In this document: one piece after another, positions 36,801 to 46,894 of the stretch
Position numbering within the stretch: position 1 is the stretch's first letter
How the letters are laid out: every line of letters begins with the position of its first letter
Assembly (NCBI GenBank): GCA_028023455.1
Contig: JAQFVV010012513.1
Coordinates: forward strand, 2,118,001-2,182,000
From: Epiperipatus broadwayi
Taxonomy: Eukaryota > Onychophora > Udeonychophora > Euonychophora > Peripatidae
Length of the DNA stretch: 64,000 bases
Direction of reading: 5' to 3'
Notes under the pieces: model-generated
What the model saw: the letters and a program-made list of their open reading frames with translations, nothing else
Told to the model about the DNA's origin: nothing
Database searches by the model: none
Program-made: the position numbers and the translations under genes

Positions 36801-37112
36801 TATTTGATAGAGTGTAATAGATGTTTAAACCAGTATATAGGTGAGTCAGCAAATAGTTTACATGTCAGAATGACTAATCATAGATTTGACATTTTGCATA
36901 AGAATAAAAATAGACCGGTTTCAAAACATTTTAACTTACCGAATCATTCAATTGATGATTTGAAAGTAGTGATTCTTCAGGAAGATTTTTCTTCTACAAG
37001 GGAGAGGAAACAAAAGAAGAGTTTTTTTATTTTTAAATTCAAGACCTTAGAACCACATGGATTGAATTTGAACACTGGAACTATTACATCTCTGGGTTAC
37101 CTGGTCTCCTAA
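33879..37112 (+). pseudogene. Nearly complete Penelope-like element: RT plus GIY-YIG endonuclease
   Basis: One reading of about 1080 codons, broken by stops and two shifts. Order: N-terminal PLE region (IIPKGLRIK and LSEAECSLLNKGLSF), RT entry IIKPADKGGSIV, LPKIHKP then RPIVAS, motif A TLDIVSLYTNIPHDDG (35.7 kb), motif B GTAMGTKMAPSYANIF, motif C RYIDDIF (36.0 kb), FLDVEV, TTVYRKPTD, a CSPCEDKRCFTC cysteine cluster (36.67 kb), then GIY-YIG: NLIYLIECNRC, YIGES, Arg52 and His56 of the last segment (36714-37112). Lesions: TGA at 34161, 34602, 35097 and 36594; TAA at 35802 and 36437; frame changes in T9 runs at 35861-35869 and 36564-36572. The RT copies RNA at a nick made by the endonuclease. Best preserved element here. 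Confidence 0.9.
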
Positions 37113-37467
37113 ATGATTTCTATATGTGAGTTTTTTATGTGAAAATTTTCTTATATGAAGTTTTTTATGTAAAGATTGGTTATATGGATGTTTAATATCT
37201 GTGTTTAATTGGTTTATAGATAAATAATTAGTTATTATAAATTATTGTACTTTGCACTAACTATAATTTTTGATTAAAATGTATAAGTATTTTAGTTTTT
37301 AGGAATATTATTGTGAGCACAGTTATTTTTTGTATGTAAGCATAGTCTAATTTTTCTATGTATGCACATATGTATATTTTAATTTTTAATTTTGGATTTT
37401 TTATTTTTATATTTATTTTAATTTAAATAGTATTTAAGCTTGATTAGGAGGGAATGTAGTTTTTTTT

Positions 37468-37499
<32 letters not shown>

Positions 37500-37725
37500 T
37501 GTTTGAATTTTGTCATTGATTGGGTAGATATTCTGTGTTAGATTTTGTGACCAATCAGGGGGGGTTTGTTAAAATTTTTAATCTTTTACCAAATCTGTAA
37601 TTTTTGATTATCTCCATTTTACTGTGTATTTTTTTTTTCTTTCTGATGAAAACCAGTCCTCTGGTTGAAATATTATATTATTTATTGGATTTATAAGTCT
37701 TTTTTTGTTTATATATATATATAAT
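37113..37725 (+). mobile_element. PLE 3' untranslated region
   Basis: T-rich non-coding sequence following the PLE stop at 37112, ending in a hairpin motif (next entry) and a (TA)n run near 37712. Poly-T tracts at 37460-37500 are conspicuous. Unlike the other PLE copies, no tRNA-like module follows here. Confidence 0.5.
37643..37670 (+). ncRNA. Hammerhead-core-like hairpin at PLE 3' end
   Basis: CUGAUGA (37643-37649), one A, then a perfect 6-bp stem AACCAG-UCCU-CUGGUU, immediately followed by GAAA (37667-37670). This is the CUGANGA-stem II-GAAA order of a hammerhead. No convincing stem I or cleavage triplet is visible, so it may be only a conserved 3' hairpin. Confidence 0.4.
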
Positions 37726-37727
37726 GC

Positions 37728-37928
37728 TTGAATAAATATATTTATAATTTATATATCTAGCACAAAATATGTATATTGGAGATTATTTATCTTTTTTACA
37801 TATATGTGGTCATGTGTATCAGTTGTATAAGATAGAGTTGATAGCAGTAGAGGGCTTGAAATTATGAATTCAAGTCTTTTCTAATCATGTTAAGTTTAAT
37901 ATCAATAATATACTCATATTTGAATATT
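37728..37928 (+). repeat. Family E partial copy
   Basis: Shares tatattggagattatttatc, catatatgtggtcatgtgta, tcagttgtataagatagagt and gaattcaagtc with the copies at 6.3, 24.6 and 54.1 kb. Truncated 5'. Confidence 0.6.
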
Positions 37929-40585
37929 ATATATATATAATGTATGTGTGTGTCAGCAAAAACACGTATCTGTCGACTTTATAAATTTTCTAGGTTCAAA
38001 GTAGCCTAGTGACGCTCTGTCGGCAGATGCGGTAAGACTGGAAACGTCATCATCATCCCCGACCGTTAAAGTGGCTGCCCAGCGTGTGGCCTGACGTTTA
38101 ATAAACCACGAGTACCTTGAAAATTAAGCCAGTAATATTTTTTTCTGAAATCAGAATATATTTTTTGTATTATATAGTTATAAACTTGAATTTTGTGTAA
38201 AAAGTACTGCCAGTAAGAAAATTGCGCATATGTAGAAATAAATGCGAGGAATCAAACGTAATAATTTATAAATCATAATTTAATTTTTTTAAAAAAAAAG
38301 AAGTCTAAAATCACGTAACATCTTTGACTTGCCTAAGTTAATAATGAAATGTAGGGGAAAGGGAACTATTGAGGGAGGAGGTGTAATCTCAGCTGGGGTG
38401 AAAAGGAAAGAATAGTCAGCATTTTTTCTTGTAATTACTAACCAAAGTTATGTCTTTTCATTAATAACCAAAGTTTTGTCTTTTAAAAAAAAAATTAGTA
38501 TAATCAATTTGTGTAACGTCATTACTAACACTAAGTAAATTCTTTTTTTTTTTTTAATGTTTTGTTTTTTTGAGGAAGTTTACTGATATGTAACGGAATA
38601 TAATATGCCGTCACATTATTTTACAATTAAAATGAAAGATCACAAATAAAAATTGATTTATTAAAAAGAAAGAAAACTTAACTTAAAAACTGAAATTTAA
38701 AAACTGTTTAACGTATATATAGATCGCATGATGGACAACTTTAAAAACTATTTTAAAAAATAGTTTTATTTGAAAGTAATTTTTTTTGTAAAAAAGTAAA
38801 AGATATAAAGATTTGATATTTTTGGAAATAGAAATAATGTTGATTTCTATAATCTTAGAAAATGGAAATGATTGTTTTATTAATTAAATGATTGTTCGAA
38901 AACAAGCTAGCCCTTGAGGCATTTAAAATAAATTAAAGGGTCAGATAAGAGAGTACAAAGAAATTAAATGACCAATGCAAACACCAGAAATTCAGCACGG
39001 ACCGTAACTGAAACACCAGAGGATTAGTGACGTATTGCCGATTGAATCTCAAGATCTAATGATAAGAGACTAATAAAAATATAAAAGCCAAATTATTATG
39101 ATAATTGTTATCTTAGAGCTGACTATGAATAGATCAATATAACTAGCTATATTGCAGATTTTCACAATGTGGAAGTCTGCAATAAATTTAATTTTCCGGA
39201 CAACCAGCTGAGGCCTCTGGATGACAGTTCCTGACCAAATGCATGGCAAGTCGCAGTTTTATTTCAAAGAAGGACAAAATCTACGAAAGTGATCACGAAG
39301 ATGGACTTCTCAATCTATTAAATCCGTAAAGTATGAACTATTGTATCTATCTAATAACTTTCCTAAAATTGCAAGTAATTAATAACTGAAAATAAGAACT
39401 CTTATCTGACTTAAAGAATGCAAATTCAATTATTGATATTTTTTTTTATGTAGATGTTTAAGCAATCATTTCCAGTTCATTTTTTTTTTTGTGTGTATTA
39501 TGTTTTAACTAAAATGTATTAAATTTAAAGTTGGGTGTAGATAGCTGCATGGATAAAGATTAATAACTATGTTTAAATTCGTTTATGTTTAATTTAACAG
39601 ATTTTAATTTCAGGCTATTTGTTTTGTGGTTGTGTCAGTGCTAGTGGAGAGATATATAGACGTTTATATTAATGTAATGTGAAGCGTGTCTGGCATACAG
39701 GACAACGTGCCCAACTGAATGCATGACCCCAAAGAGGCAGTCATATCGTTGAAAATGGTCGCAGATGTATTTCCTGCACCATTGACCCCTCCTAGCTCTA
39801 TGGACAGGGATTTATAAGACGGCAGAAAGACCGCTTTCCCCCATACGTAGCACTCTTTAAAAAAAAAAAAATTATATACATGATTCCTTAGTCAGACAGA
39901 GGCACTTTCCTGAGCTAGACCTGGATCATTTCCTTCAAATAATATCACGCTGCCAGATGCACATTCCTGTGGCGTGATTTTATGCTAGCATCTTCGTATT
40001 GCATTGATTGCTACTATATATCTGGAAGCAGGCATTGGGTTGACTACAAACTTTTAGTCTGAGATTGAATGAATGTTTTGATAAGTTTTTAAGTGAAAAA
40101 AAAAACAAACTATGTAGACTATCTATGCTCGACATGCTAAAGTAAAATATAATTTAAATATCCATCTGTGCGATCTATTTAAAATAGTAATTTAAATTTT
40201 TAAAAAAAAAAAATATTAATGTTAAAATCTAAAAATAAATTTATTCCTCAATTTTAAATGTGCGTTAATAAAAATCTATTTGTGTGTTAATTACTGGCAG
40301 TGGCTTCTTTTATTTTATTGTTCTAAATATTTAATATATACTTTGAGAATAGAAGTCTATTGAAACTTATAAATGTTTTAAAATCTCTGCTACTCTATGA
40401 GCTAGTGACTAGGGCTGACGGCCGTGATCTGTTACTTAACAGCACGTATCTGTCGACTTTATAAATTTTCTAGGTTCAAAGTAGCCTAGTGGCGCTCTGT
40501 CGGCAGATGCGGTAAAACTGGAAACGTCATCATCATCCCCGACTGTTAAAATATATATATAATGTATGTGTGTGTCAGCAAAAAA
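37929..40585. mobile_element. Unknown 2.6-kb insertion with direct terminal repeats and 34-bp TSD
   Basis: The order is A-R-M-R'-A'. A and A' (37929-37962 and 40551-40584) are a 34-bp perfect direct repeat, beginning with a TA run and ending gtgtgtcagcaaaaa. R (37963-38071) and R' (40443-40550) are ~109-bp direct repeats differing at three or so positions, beginning cacgtatctgtcgac and ending ccccgac(c/t)gttaaa. M is 2.37 kb, richer in CG dinucleotides than its surroundings. The layout is that of a retroelement with short terminal repeats inside a target duplication. R does not begin TG or end CA, a 34-bp TSD is far too long for an integrase, and M has no ORF or motif that I recognise. Confidence 0.7.
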
Positions 40586-41639
40586 TAAAAATACTAGCAA
40601 AAATCAAACTTTACAATTATTTCTCATCATAATCATGTTTTGCCTATTAAATACATTGATGTTCTTAACTCAATCACTCTCATATTTATTTAGAATAATT
40701 GGGTGTTTCCTGTAGATAAAGTGTGGAAGTTCTATGGCTTTAAAATGCTGTTTTACCATTATCATAATGTGTATTAATGTAGGATTTTAAAAATAATATA
40801 GACTTTCCCATAGTGCTTTTATTGATATTCAATGGGAGCAAGAATTTGAAAAAGTCAATATCTTACACACACTTTGTAAATATAAATTGTCTTTATTCTA
40901 TTGTTCTCTAAAAATGATTTATTTTAATTGTTTTTCTTTTTAATAATGCTTCACATCATAAATGTCATGACCTAATTTGACATGGTCTTAAAACTTTTTT
41001 CAAATATTTTAATAATTATAAAGTAAATATCAGATTTTAAAACAACATTTGGTAGTTTTGTCACAAATCCACATTTGTTTATTTGCATTAAAAAAATTAA
41101 AATAAAAAAGATTTCATTCATTTTCTAAAAAAGTGTTTACACTAAGAACATTAGTGATGTTTTGATCTAATATTCTCATTTATGACTCAGTTTTTAAATG
41201 TTTATAAACTTTAAAGATGATGATTTAGAATATAATTCATATATAAAATTGAATTAAAAAGAAATCAAGTACAATTTATTGAGTTTTAGTATGAAATAAA
41301 TATTTTATACAAAAAATGAAAGAGTAATCATTTTGAAAATTTTTTACCAGGTGGAATAATATAAAGTATTATAATTTTAAAAAGTTAAAATGTAAATTGC
41401 AAATAAATCCAACATATAACATTTTATATCCATATAATAAAATTATAAATTCCAGTCTTATCTAAAATTAAATGATGTTTTCATAGATTGATAACCTGAT
41501 TTCAAAATCATTAATCAAAAGAATTTCATTTACTTTTTTGGTTAATATTTTTGGTCTGAACCTATCAGTGTTATTTCTGGCAGTTCTCTTGAATTTGGGA
41601 CTAGTTATAAATACATTTATTTTTGTTTGAACTATTTTG
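40586..41639. other. AT-rich interval, nothing recognised
   Basis: No ORF, no repeat ends seen. Confidence 0.45.
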
Positions 41640-41905
41640 ATTATCTAATATAAGTATTGAATGTCTTTAGAACAATTTAACTTTATTTAAATATTCCATA
41701 TACATTATTCTCTTAGTAAATAACACATCAAACAGGTTAGTATAATATGTTCAATATTTTGAGATATATTATTATCCCTTCTTCTTCAGGTGTTGCTTGC
41801 CAATCCAGAGAGAGTACTAGCAATGAAATTGATTTTGGACCCATAGATTTCTGAGTATTGAAGTTTAAGATAACACTCTAACCAACTGAGCCATCTTTCC
41901 AAAAG
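41640..41905 (-). mobile_element. tRNA-like module at PLE 3' end (minus strand)
   Basis: Minus strand: gatggctcagttggttagag (box A-like, ~41890), a box B region reading tctatgggtccaaaatcaat (weakened), then aacacctgaagaag and the tail to ~41640 (tgatgtgttatttact, ttaaataaagttaaat). It follows the 3' end of the minus-strand PLE below, separated from it by the PLE terminal block cctcatagataagtatatga. Confidence 0.7.
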
Positions 41906-42018
41906 CAACCATCAGTAGAAATTTCATATACTTATCTATGAGGTTTCTCATGATTTCTCCTTTTTTAAGATTAGAGTAGATTAGTGTGTCCATACATTAT
42001 GTATAGCCACACTAGGAT

Positions 42019-42156
42019 GAATTATGCAATTGTTTGTCACTGTCATGTGAGAAGTTTCTTTCAATTTTTTTTCTTTGCACTGTTTCTTTTTTATTCAATA
42101 TTATTGTGTTGTCCCAATTATGCAATTGTTTATCACTGTCATGTGAGAAGTCATGG
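42019..42156. repeat. ~99-bp spaced direct duplication in PLE 3' region
   Basis: The string aattatgcaattgtttgtca at 42019 recurs at ~42117 with one change, both continuing ctgtcatgtgagaag, so the segment encoding the SHDSDKQLHN string is present twice. Confidence 0.75.
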
Positions 42157-43186
42157 TCTGCTACTTTAGACACATCCATTTTCTCTCTTCCAATCATCAG
42201 TTTGTCTTCTGCAAGCACTTTTCGATGGGATAATTGATATCACCAATATATGTTCTTCCACATTTACATGGTATTTCACAGATACAGTTTTTTTTCAGCA
42301 TTTCAAGTTTAGGCTTTTCAGATGTTAAAATTTACTTGTAGTGTGGTATGGCTCTGGAAGGGTATTCTGATGTTAACTATTTTTGATATGTGTGGGTAGA
42401 CTACAGTCCCAATAATTGTTTTTTTTCTTTTTTGATGGTTTACTTTATTGTCTATTTAAGGTTTTCTTAATAACAGCTGATGGATAATCATTTTTCAAAA
42501 GAGTTTATTCTCTATAGATCTTTCCTTTTTCCAATTGCTGCTTTCTGAACAAACTTATTTTGCTCTATTCCATAGTGTTAGTATAACTCCATGTTTTGTA
42601 TTTCTGGTGTGATTGGATGTATAGGCCAAGTATTTTTCTGTGTGTGGGGTTTTTTGATAAACTGTAGTTTTACTTTTTCTATAAGGGAGTCTTGTCACAA
42701 GAACATCTAAGAATGCCAATTTTTGACCTTGTTCTGATTCTATTGTGAGTTTAATCAAAGGAGATATATTGTTGATGAGTTTACAGACAGTTTGAAATAG
42801 TGCTTCACTATGTGGCCATACAACAAATGTATCATCCACATAGTGAAGCCAAATTTTAAGTGGATAGGGAGTAGTTTTTATGTCTGTGGTTTCAAGTTTT
42901 TCCATGTAAATATTGCTAATTGGAGTGACAATGATGAACCCATAGCCATTCCTTCATTTTGTTGGAAGAATTCTGTATTATATTGGAACTATGTTGTTTT
43001 TATGCAGAATAATAATAGTTTGATTATACTCTCAATAGGAAGAGTTGTTCTTGTTTGTAAACTATTATCACCATTTAATATTTCCTTACAATAGACAATG
43101 CTTCTTCACATGGTACATTTATGAATAAACTTTCCATATCAAGGCTTATTAGTAAGTCAGTTCTTTCAATTTGTAGTAAAACAAGC

Positions 43187-43242
43187 AAAACTCTCTATAC
43201 ATATTGCCACTCAGAGCAAGCATAAGAAATGGTGATCATGTG
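43187..43242 (+). mobile_element. 56-bp minimal family B remnant inside PLE RT
   Basis: Begins gcaaaactctctatacata and ends ataagaaatggtgatcatgtgatg: the two extremities of the family B unit joined directly at cactcagagcaagcataag. It interrupts the minus-strand PLE between the RPIVSS and motif B regions. Its outer limits define the unit's ends. Confidence 0.6.
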
Positions 43243-43934
43243 ATGTTCTTCAATTTTCGTATTCTTGATTAATTCTACAATGTTTTTAGAATCCTCAGTA
43301 AGAACTTGGTCTTGTATGCCAAAGGACTAAGAAGAAATCTTGACAAATTTTGGCAACATAAATTTCTAGAACTAACAATAGGTCTTAATGGAACTTGATC
43401 CTTATGGATTTTATGTACATCATAAAGATGAGGACTTTTTCTGAAATGTGATGTTATTTTACTTTTTTCCAATACACTAAAATACCTGTGATGATTCCTG
43501 CATAATGATTGTACCTTTGCTTCTATACCTGGTATCAGATTTTTTGCCACTTTTCTGTATTGACCTGCTATGAAAAGTTCTCGTATTTTGTTGTCATAAT
43601 CAGTTACATCCAATAAAACTGTTGCATTGCCTTTGTCAGCAGAAAGAATAAGTATAGATTTATTTATTTTGAGAGATTTAATTGCTTTTCCTTCACAATA
43701 GGATATATTTGATTTCAATTTTTTTGCTTGTCAAGTGTCTTTTTATTCCCCAGTGTAATTCTGCTGTTTTTTCAAAAGATAATTTTTGAGTGAGTTTCTT
43801 AGTATCTGTCATTATACCTAATAAAATAATTTTAGATGGTGTTATTGAAAAGTTTATTCCTCTTTCAGGAACAGAAATTTTAGTATCTGTTCAATTTTTA
43901 GAACTGTGATTTTTAATGATGAAGCTTGTACACT

Positions 43935-43990
43935 GCTGGCTCCTCACTGATGAAAACCACAAGCCAGAAACTAGTCTGGCGATATTTGAT
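43935..43990 (+). ncRNA. Hammerhead-like ribozyme motif, tandem unit 1
   Basis: CUGAUGA 43947-43953, GAAA 43967-43970, ACUAGU as minimal stem III, cleavage triplet GUC 43974-43976. Inner stem I UCCUCA (43941-43946) pairs with UGGCGA (43977-43982) at five of six positions. The stem-II segment AAACCACAAGCCA pairs poorly in this copy and has A-A next to the core. Confidence 0.6.
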
Positions 43991-44371
43991 GAGTAGGTAA
44001 TAGATGGGTATTTTATGCACAAGCCTTTGGGCATCCATTGATTATTCAAACTTGCTGTGTGTGGCAATACATGTTTTAACAAAAGTTATAAGCAAGCATA
44101 AGAAATTTGTGATCTTGTGATGTTTATTGGCTTAAAACCAATCCTGCCTAATAGGATAGTGGTGGCTGTGGTTATTAAAGACCCAAAGACACCAAAATGT
44201 ATAGGTACTGAACTGAGTTCAGACCTATATGACTATATAAGCTAATGAGCTTGGGATTGAAAATATTAAGGTGTTTTCAGTTTAAGACTCATAGTTTTGT
44301 AGTTAAGCCGAGATAAAAGGAGGCTGTTGGAGAGTAGCATTAGATCCTAAGATCTAATTGCAGTTCTCTCA

Positions 44372-44432
44372 GATCCAAGGCTCCTCACTGATGAAGGCCA
44401 CAAACCAGAAACTAGCCTGGGGTTATTGTATG
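44372..44432 (+). ncRNA. Hammerhead-like ribozyme motif, tandem unit 2
   Basis: CUGAUGA 44388-44394, stem II GG/CC around a loop, GAAA 44408-44411, then GCC where the triplet GUC is expected (one change, likely inactivating). Inner stem I UCCUCA/UGGGGU pairs at five of six positions. Confidence 0.55.
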
Positions 44433-44589
44433 AGTAGGCACTAGATGGGGATTTTATGTACAAGCCTTCTGGCATCCATTGATTATTCTAGCTTGCTGTG
44501 TGTGGCAATATGTATAGTGAGTTTTGCCTGTTTTAATATAGTGGAACTATTAACATTCTGCTTAACAAATAACATACTTTCAATATAAT

Positions 44590-45660
44590 ACATAATTCTT
44601 CCAACAAAATCAAGAAATGACTATGGTCTCACCATTGTCACCCCTGATTAGCAATATTTACATGGAAGAACTTGAGACCTCAATTATAAAATCTTCCTAT
44701 CCACTTAAAGTTTGGCTTCACTATGTGGATGATACATTTGTTATACAGCCACATGATGTAGCCTTATTATAAACTTGTGGGGAACACACATCAATAACAT
44801 TTCCAATTTTATTAAATTCACAATGGAATCAGAACAAGAACAAAAATTTTGCAACCTTAGATGTTCTTGTGGTAAGACTCCCTCATGGCAAAATCAAAAT
44901 TATAGCTTTCCAAAAACCCCACCTATACTGGAAAATATTTAGCCTATGCATTCAATCACTACAACAACATAAAACATGAAGTTATACTATCACTATGGAG
45001 CAGAGCAAAAGAAGTTTATTCAGAAAGCAGTGATTTGGGGAAAAGAAAATATCTATATAGAATAAATTCTTATAAAATGGTTATCCATCAGCTGTTATTA
45101 AGAAACCCTTAAATAGAAAACAAAAAGGACAAAAAGAATAAAACAATTATTGATACTGTGATGTACCCATGTATACCAACAATACTGAAAAATTAAAGGG
45201 AAATCTGCAATCACTATAACATCAGAACAGCCTTCCAGAGTCATACCACACTACATGGATACTAACATCTACAGAAGTCTAAATTTGAAATGCTGAAAAG
45301 AAAAAAAATGGTATCTACAAAATACCATGTGAACGTGAAAGAATATATATTGGTGAGATCGTTCATCCCATTGAAAAGTGTTTGCAAAAAGACAAACTGA
45401 TGATTAGAAGAGAAAACAGATGTGTCTAAAGTACCAAACCATATGTACCAAGGAATATATTTTCAATTGGGACAACACAAGATTATTGGATACAGAAGAA
45501 ATGGTGCAAAAACATTTAAAAAACTGCTCACATGACAATGACTAACAATAGCATATGTCAACCCAGTGTGATTATACATAATGCATGGAAACCACTAATA
45601 AACTTTGCTTTTAAGAAGAAAAAGTGGATAAATCAGGAGGAACCACATAGATAAATATAT
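44590..45660 (+). pseudogene. Penelope-like element, RT C-terminal half plus GIY-YIG, decayed
   Basis: Starts in RT motif B (EMTMVSPLSPLISNIYMEELE split over one frame, 44.6 kb), then motif C LHYVDDTFVIQPH (44.72 kb), a LDVLVVRLPHGKI string, and at 45.3 kb GIYKIPCERERIYIGE then HPIEKCLQKDKLM. Close to the minus-strand element at 41.9-43.9 kb (shared YMEELE/YMEKLE and PIEKCLQK), so both are copies of one subfamily. RT motif A and everything before is missing. Ends with the shared terminal block acatagataaatatatgaat. Many stops. Confidence 0.75.
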
Positions 45661-45995
45661 GAATTTCCTACTGACTGTTGCCTTTGGTAGGATGGCTTAG
45701 TTAGTTAGAGCATTACCTTAAAATTTAGTACTGAGAAATCTAAGGGTTCAGGTTTGATTTTATACTAGTACTGTCTCTGATCAGTCCAGCAACACCTGAA
45801 TCAGAGTGTAGAATAATACCTTTCAAAACATTGTGATTATGCTAACATGTTTAATGTGCTATTAGTAACAGTTAAATATATTTGGAATATTTAAATAAAG
45901 TCTTTTTAAAACATTCGATACTCATATTAAATGATGGAAATAGTCCAAACTATAAATACAACTAAAACACCATCATCACAAACCTTCAGGAAAAT
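45661..45995 (+). mobile_element. tRNA-like module at PLE 3' end
   Basis: Box A-like ATGGCTTAGTTAGTTAGAG at 45692-45710, box B-like GGGTTCAGGTTTG near 45741, then cagcaacacctgaa and the tail (atgtgctattagtaacagtt, aatatttaaataaagt, atgatggaaatagtccaa, accatcatcacaaacctt). It follows the PLE terminal block without a gap. Confidence 0.7.
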
Positions 45996-46890
45996 GCTAA
46001 GTATTTATTGTTAGTTTTGATGATGCTTTTTACTTTATAATCTTTCTTGGTTTAATAGAAAAAAAAATGGTCATGATAAGAATATTTTGTAAATTCTGAA
46101 TTTTCTAGTAATTTTATTGGTATTTTATTCTTCACGTTGAGGTTTTCCCCCATATTCCACAAGTTTACATAATCATTTTAAAAGCTTGCTCAGCCCTGAT
46201 TAAAATTATTTTATATTCCTATATGAAAATCCACTATTTTTGCATAAGGATTCAAGTATCTCATCTAATTCTTTTTGACATTTACTATTGTGGTGTTTAA
46301 ATAATCTTGCCATAATATTTTATACACTGATAATGTCTGAAATATAATTTTAAATTTTTACATGGAATAATTCCTTTTGTAAAGTCAACATTTGGGTATT
46401 TACAGTATGCCTATTTTTAAAAGCAGTTGTCTTTCTATCTTTTCTTCTAAATTCCCAAAGTTATTGTGAACTCTTTTTAATAAACCTTTTTCTAATTTAA
46501 GTACTCTTGTTTCATTTAAAAATGATCTAACTTTGTAAGTAATCAAATACAGATGACATTAAATAGTATCCAAAATAATGCTGTAATATTTTATATCACA
46601 TGTCAATCACTATTTTGGCTAGTAATTTACTAGATCTACCATTATAAACAACAAATTTATTTTAGACTAATAAATATAAGTATACTCAGAGAAATATGTG
46701 GTCAAAATTATGTAGACATTATCCCCAAGAAAAATCAATTGTTATTTCAGTAAAGTGATCAAATATGGAGAAAATGTTCAAGACACTTTTTAAAAAAAGC
46801 ACCATTTGTTCACAACCAAGTCGGCATGCTCTAGTTTTTCATGCTCCAAAGGTACTCAAAGTTTAAACCTGGCAAGGTAAAACCCTTATC
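45996..46890. other. Interval with a possible old coding stretch on the minus strand
   Basis: Minus-strand reading near 46400-46540 is open for about 40 codons with ETRVLKLEKGLLKRV and EEKIERQLLLK strings, and another near 46270-46330 reads ELDEILESLCKN. Charged, helix-like, no recognised family; probably another retroelement relic. Confidence 0.3.
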
Positions 46891-46894
46891 CTGA

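Larger units (their letters stand above)
41910..43890 (-). pseudogene. Penelope-like element, RT plus GIY-YIG, decayed
   Basis: Minus strand, 5' to 3': VPERGINFSITPSKI (43.85 kb), ILSADKGNATVLLDVTDY, VHKIHKDQVPLRPIVSS (43275-43718), motif B EGMAMGSSLS then ISNIYMEKLE (~42.95 kb), motif C LHYVDDTFVVWPH, KLAFLDVLVTRL (42555-42905), then the endonuclease CICEIPC-KCGRTYIGD and a tail with WDNTII (42.0-42.3 kb). Motif A is lost in the stretch disrupted by a 56-bp family B remnant at 43187. About 100 bp of the C-terminal part is duplicated (see 42019-42156). Several stops and shifts; inactive. Confidence 0.8.
43905..44545 (+). mobile_element. Two tandem family B units between divergent PLEs
   Basis: The ribozyme segment and following 160 bases recur with a period of 441 (CTGATGA at 43947 and 44388). 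Between them lies the full unit body (ggtactgaactgagttcaga, cttgggattgaaaatattaa, gtagcattagatcctaagat). The unit ends gagttttgcctgttttaa at ~44536, close to where PLE RT coding begins in plus orientation (~44600). Position and tandem arrangement fit the terminal repeats that PLEs often carry in tandem. Confidence 0.7.
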
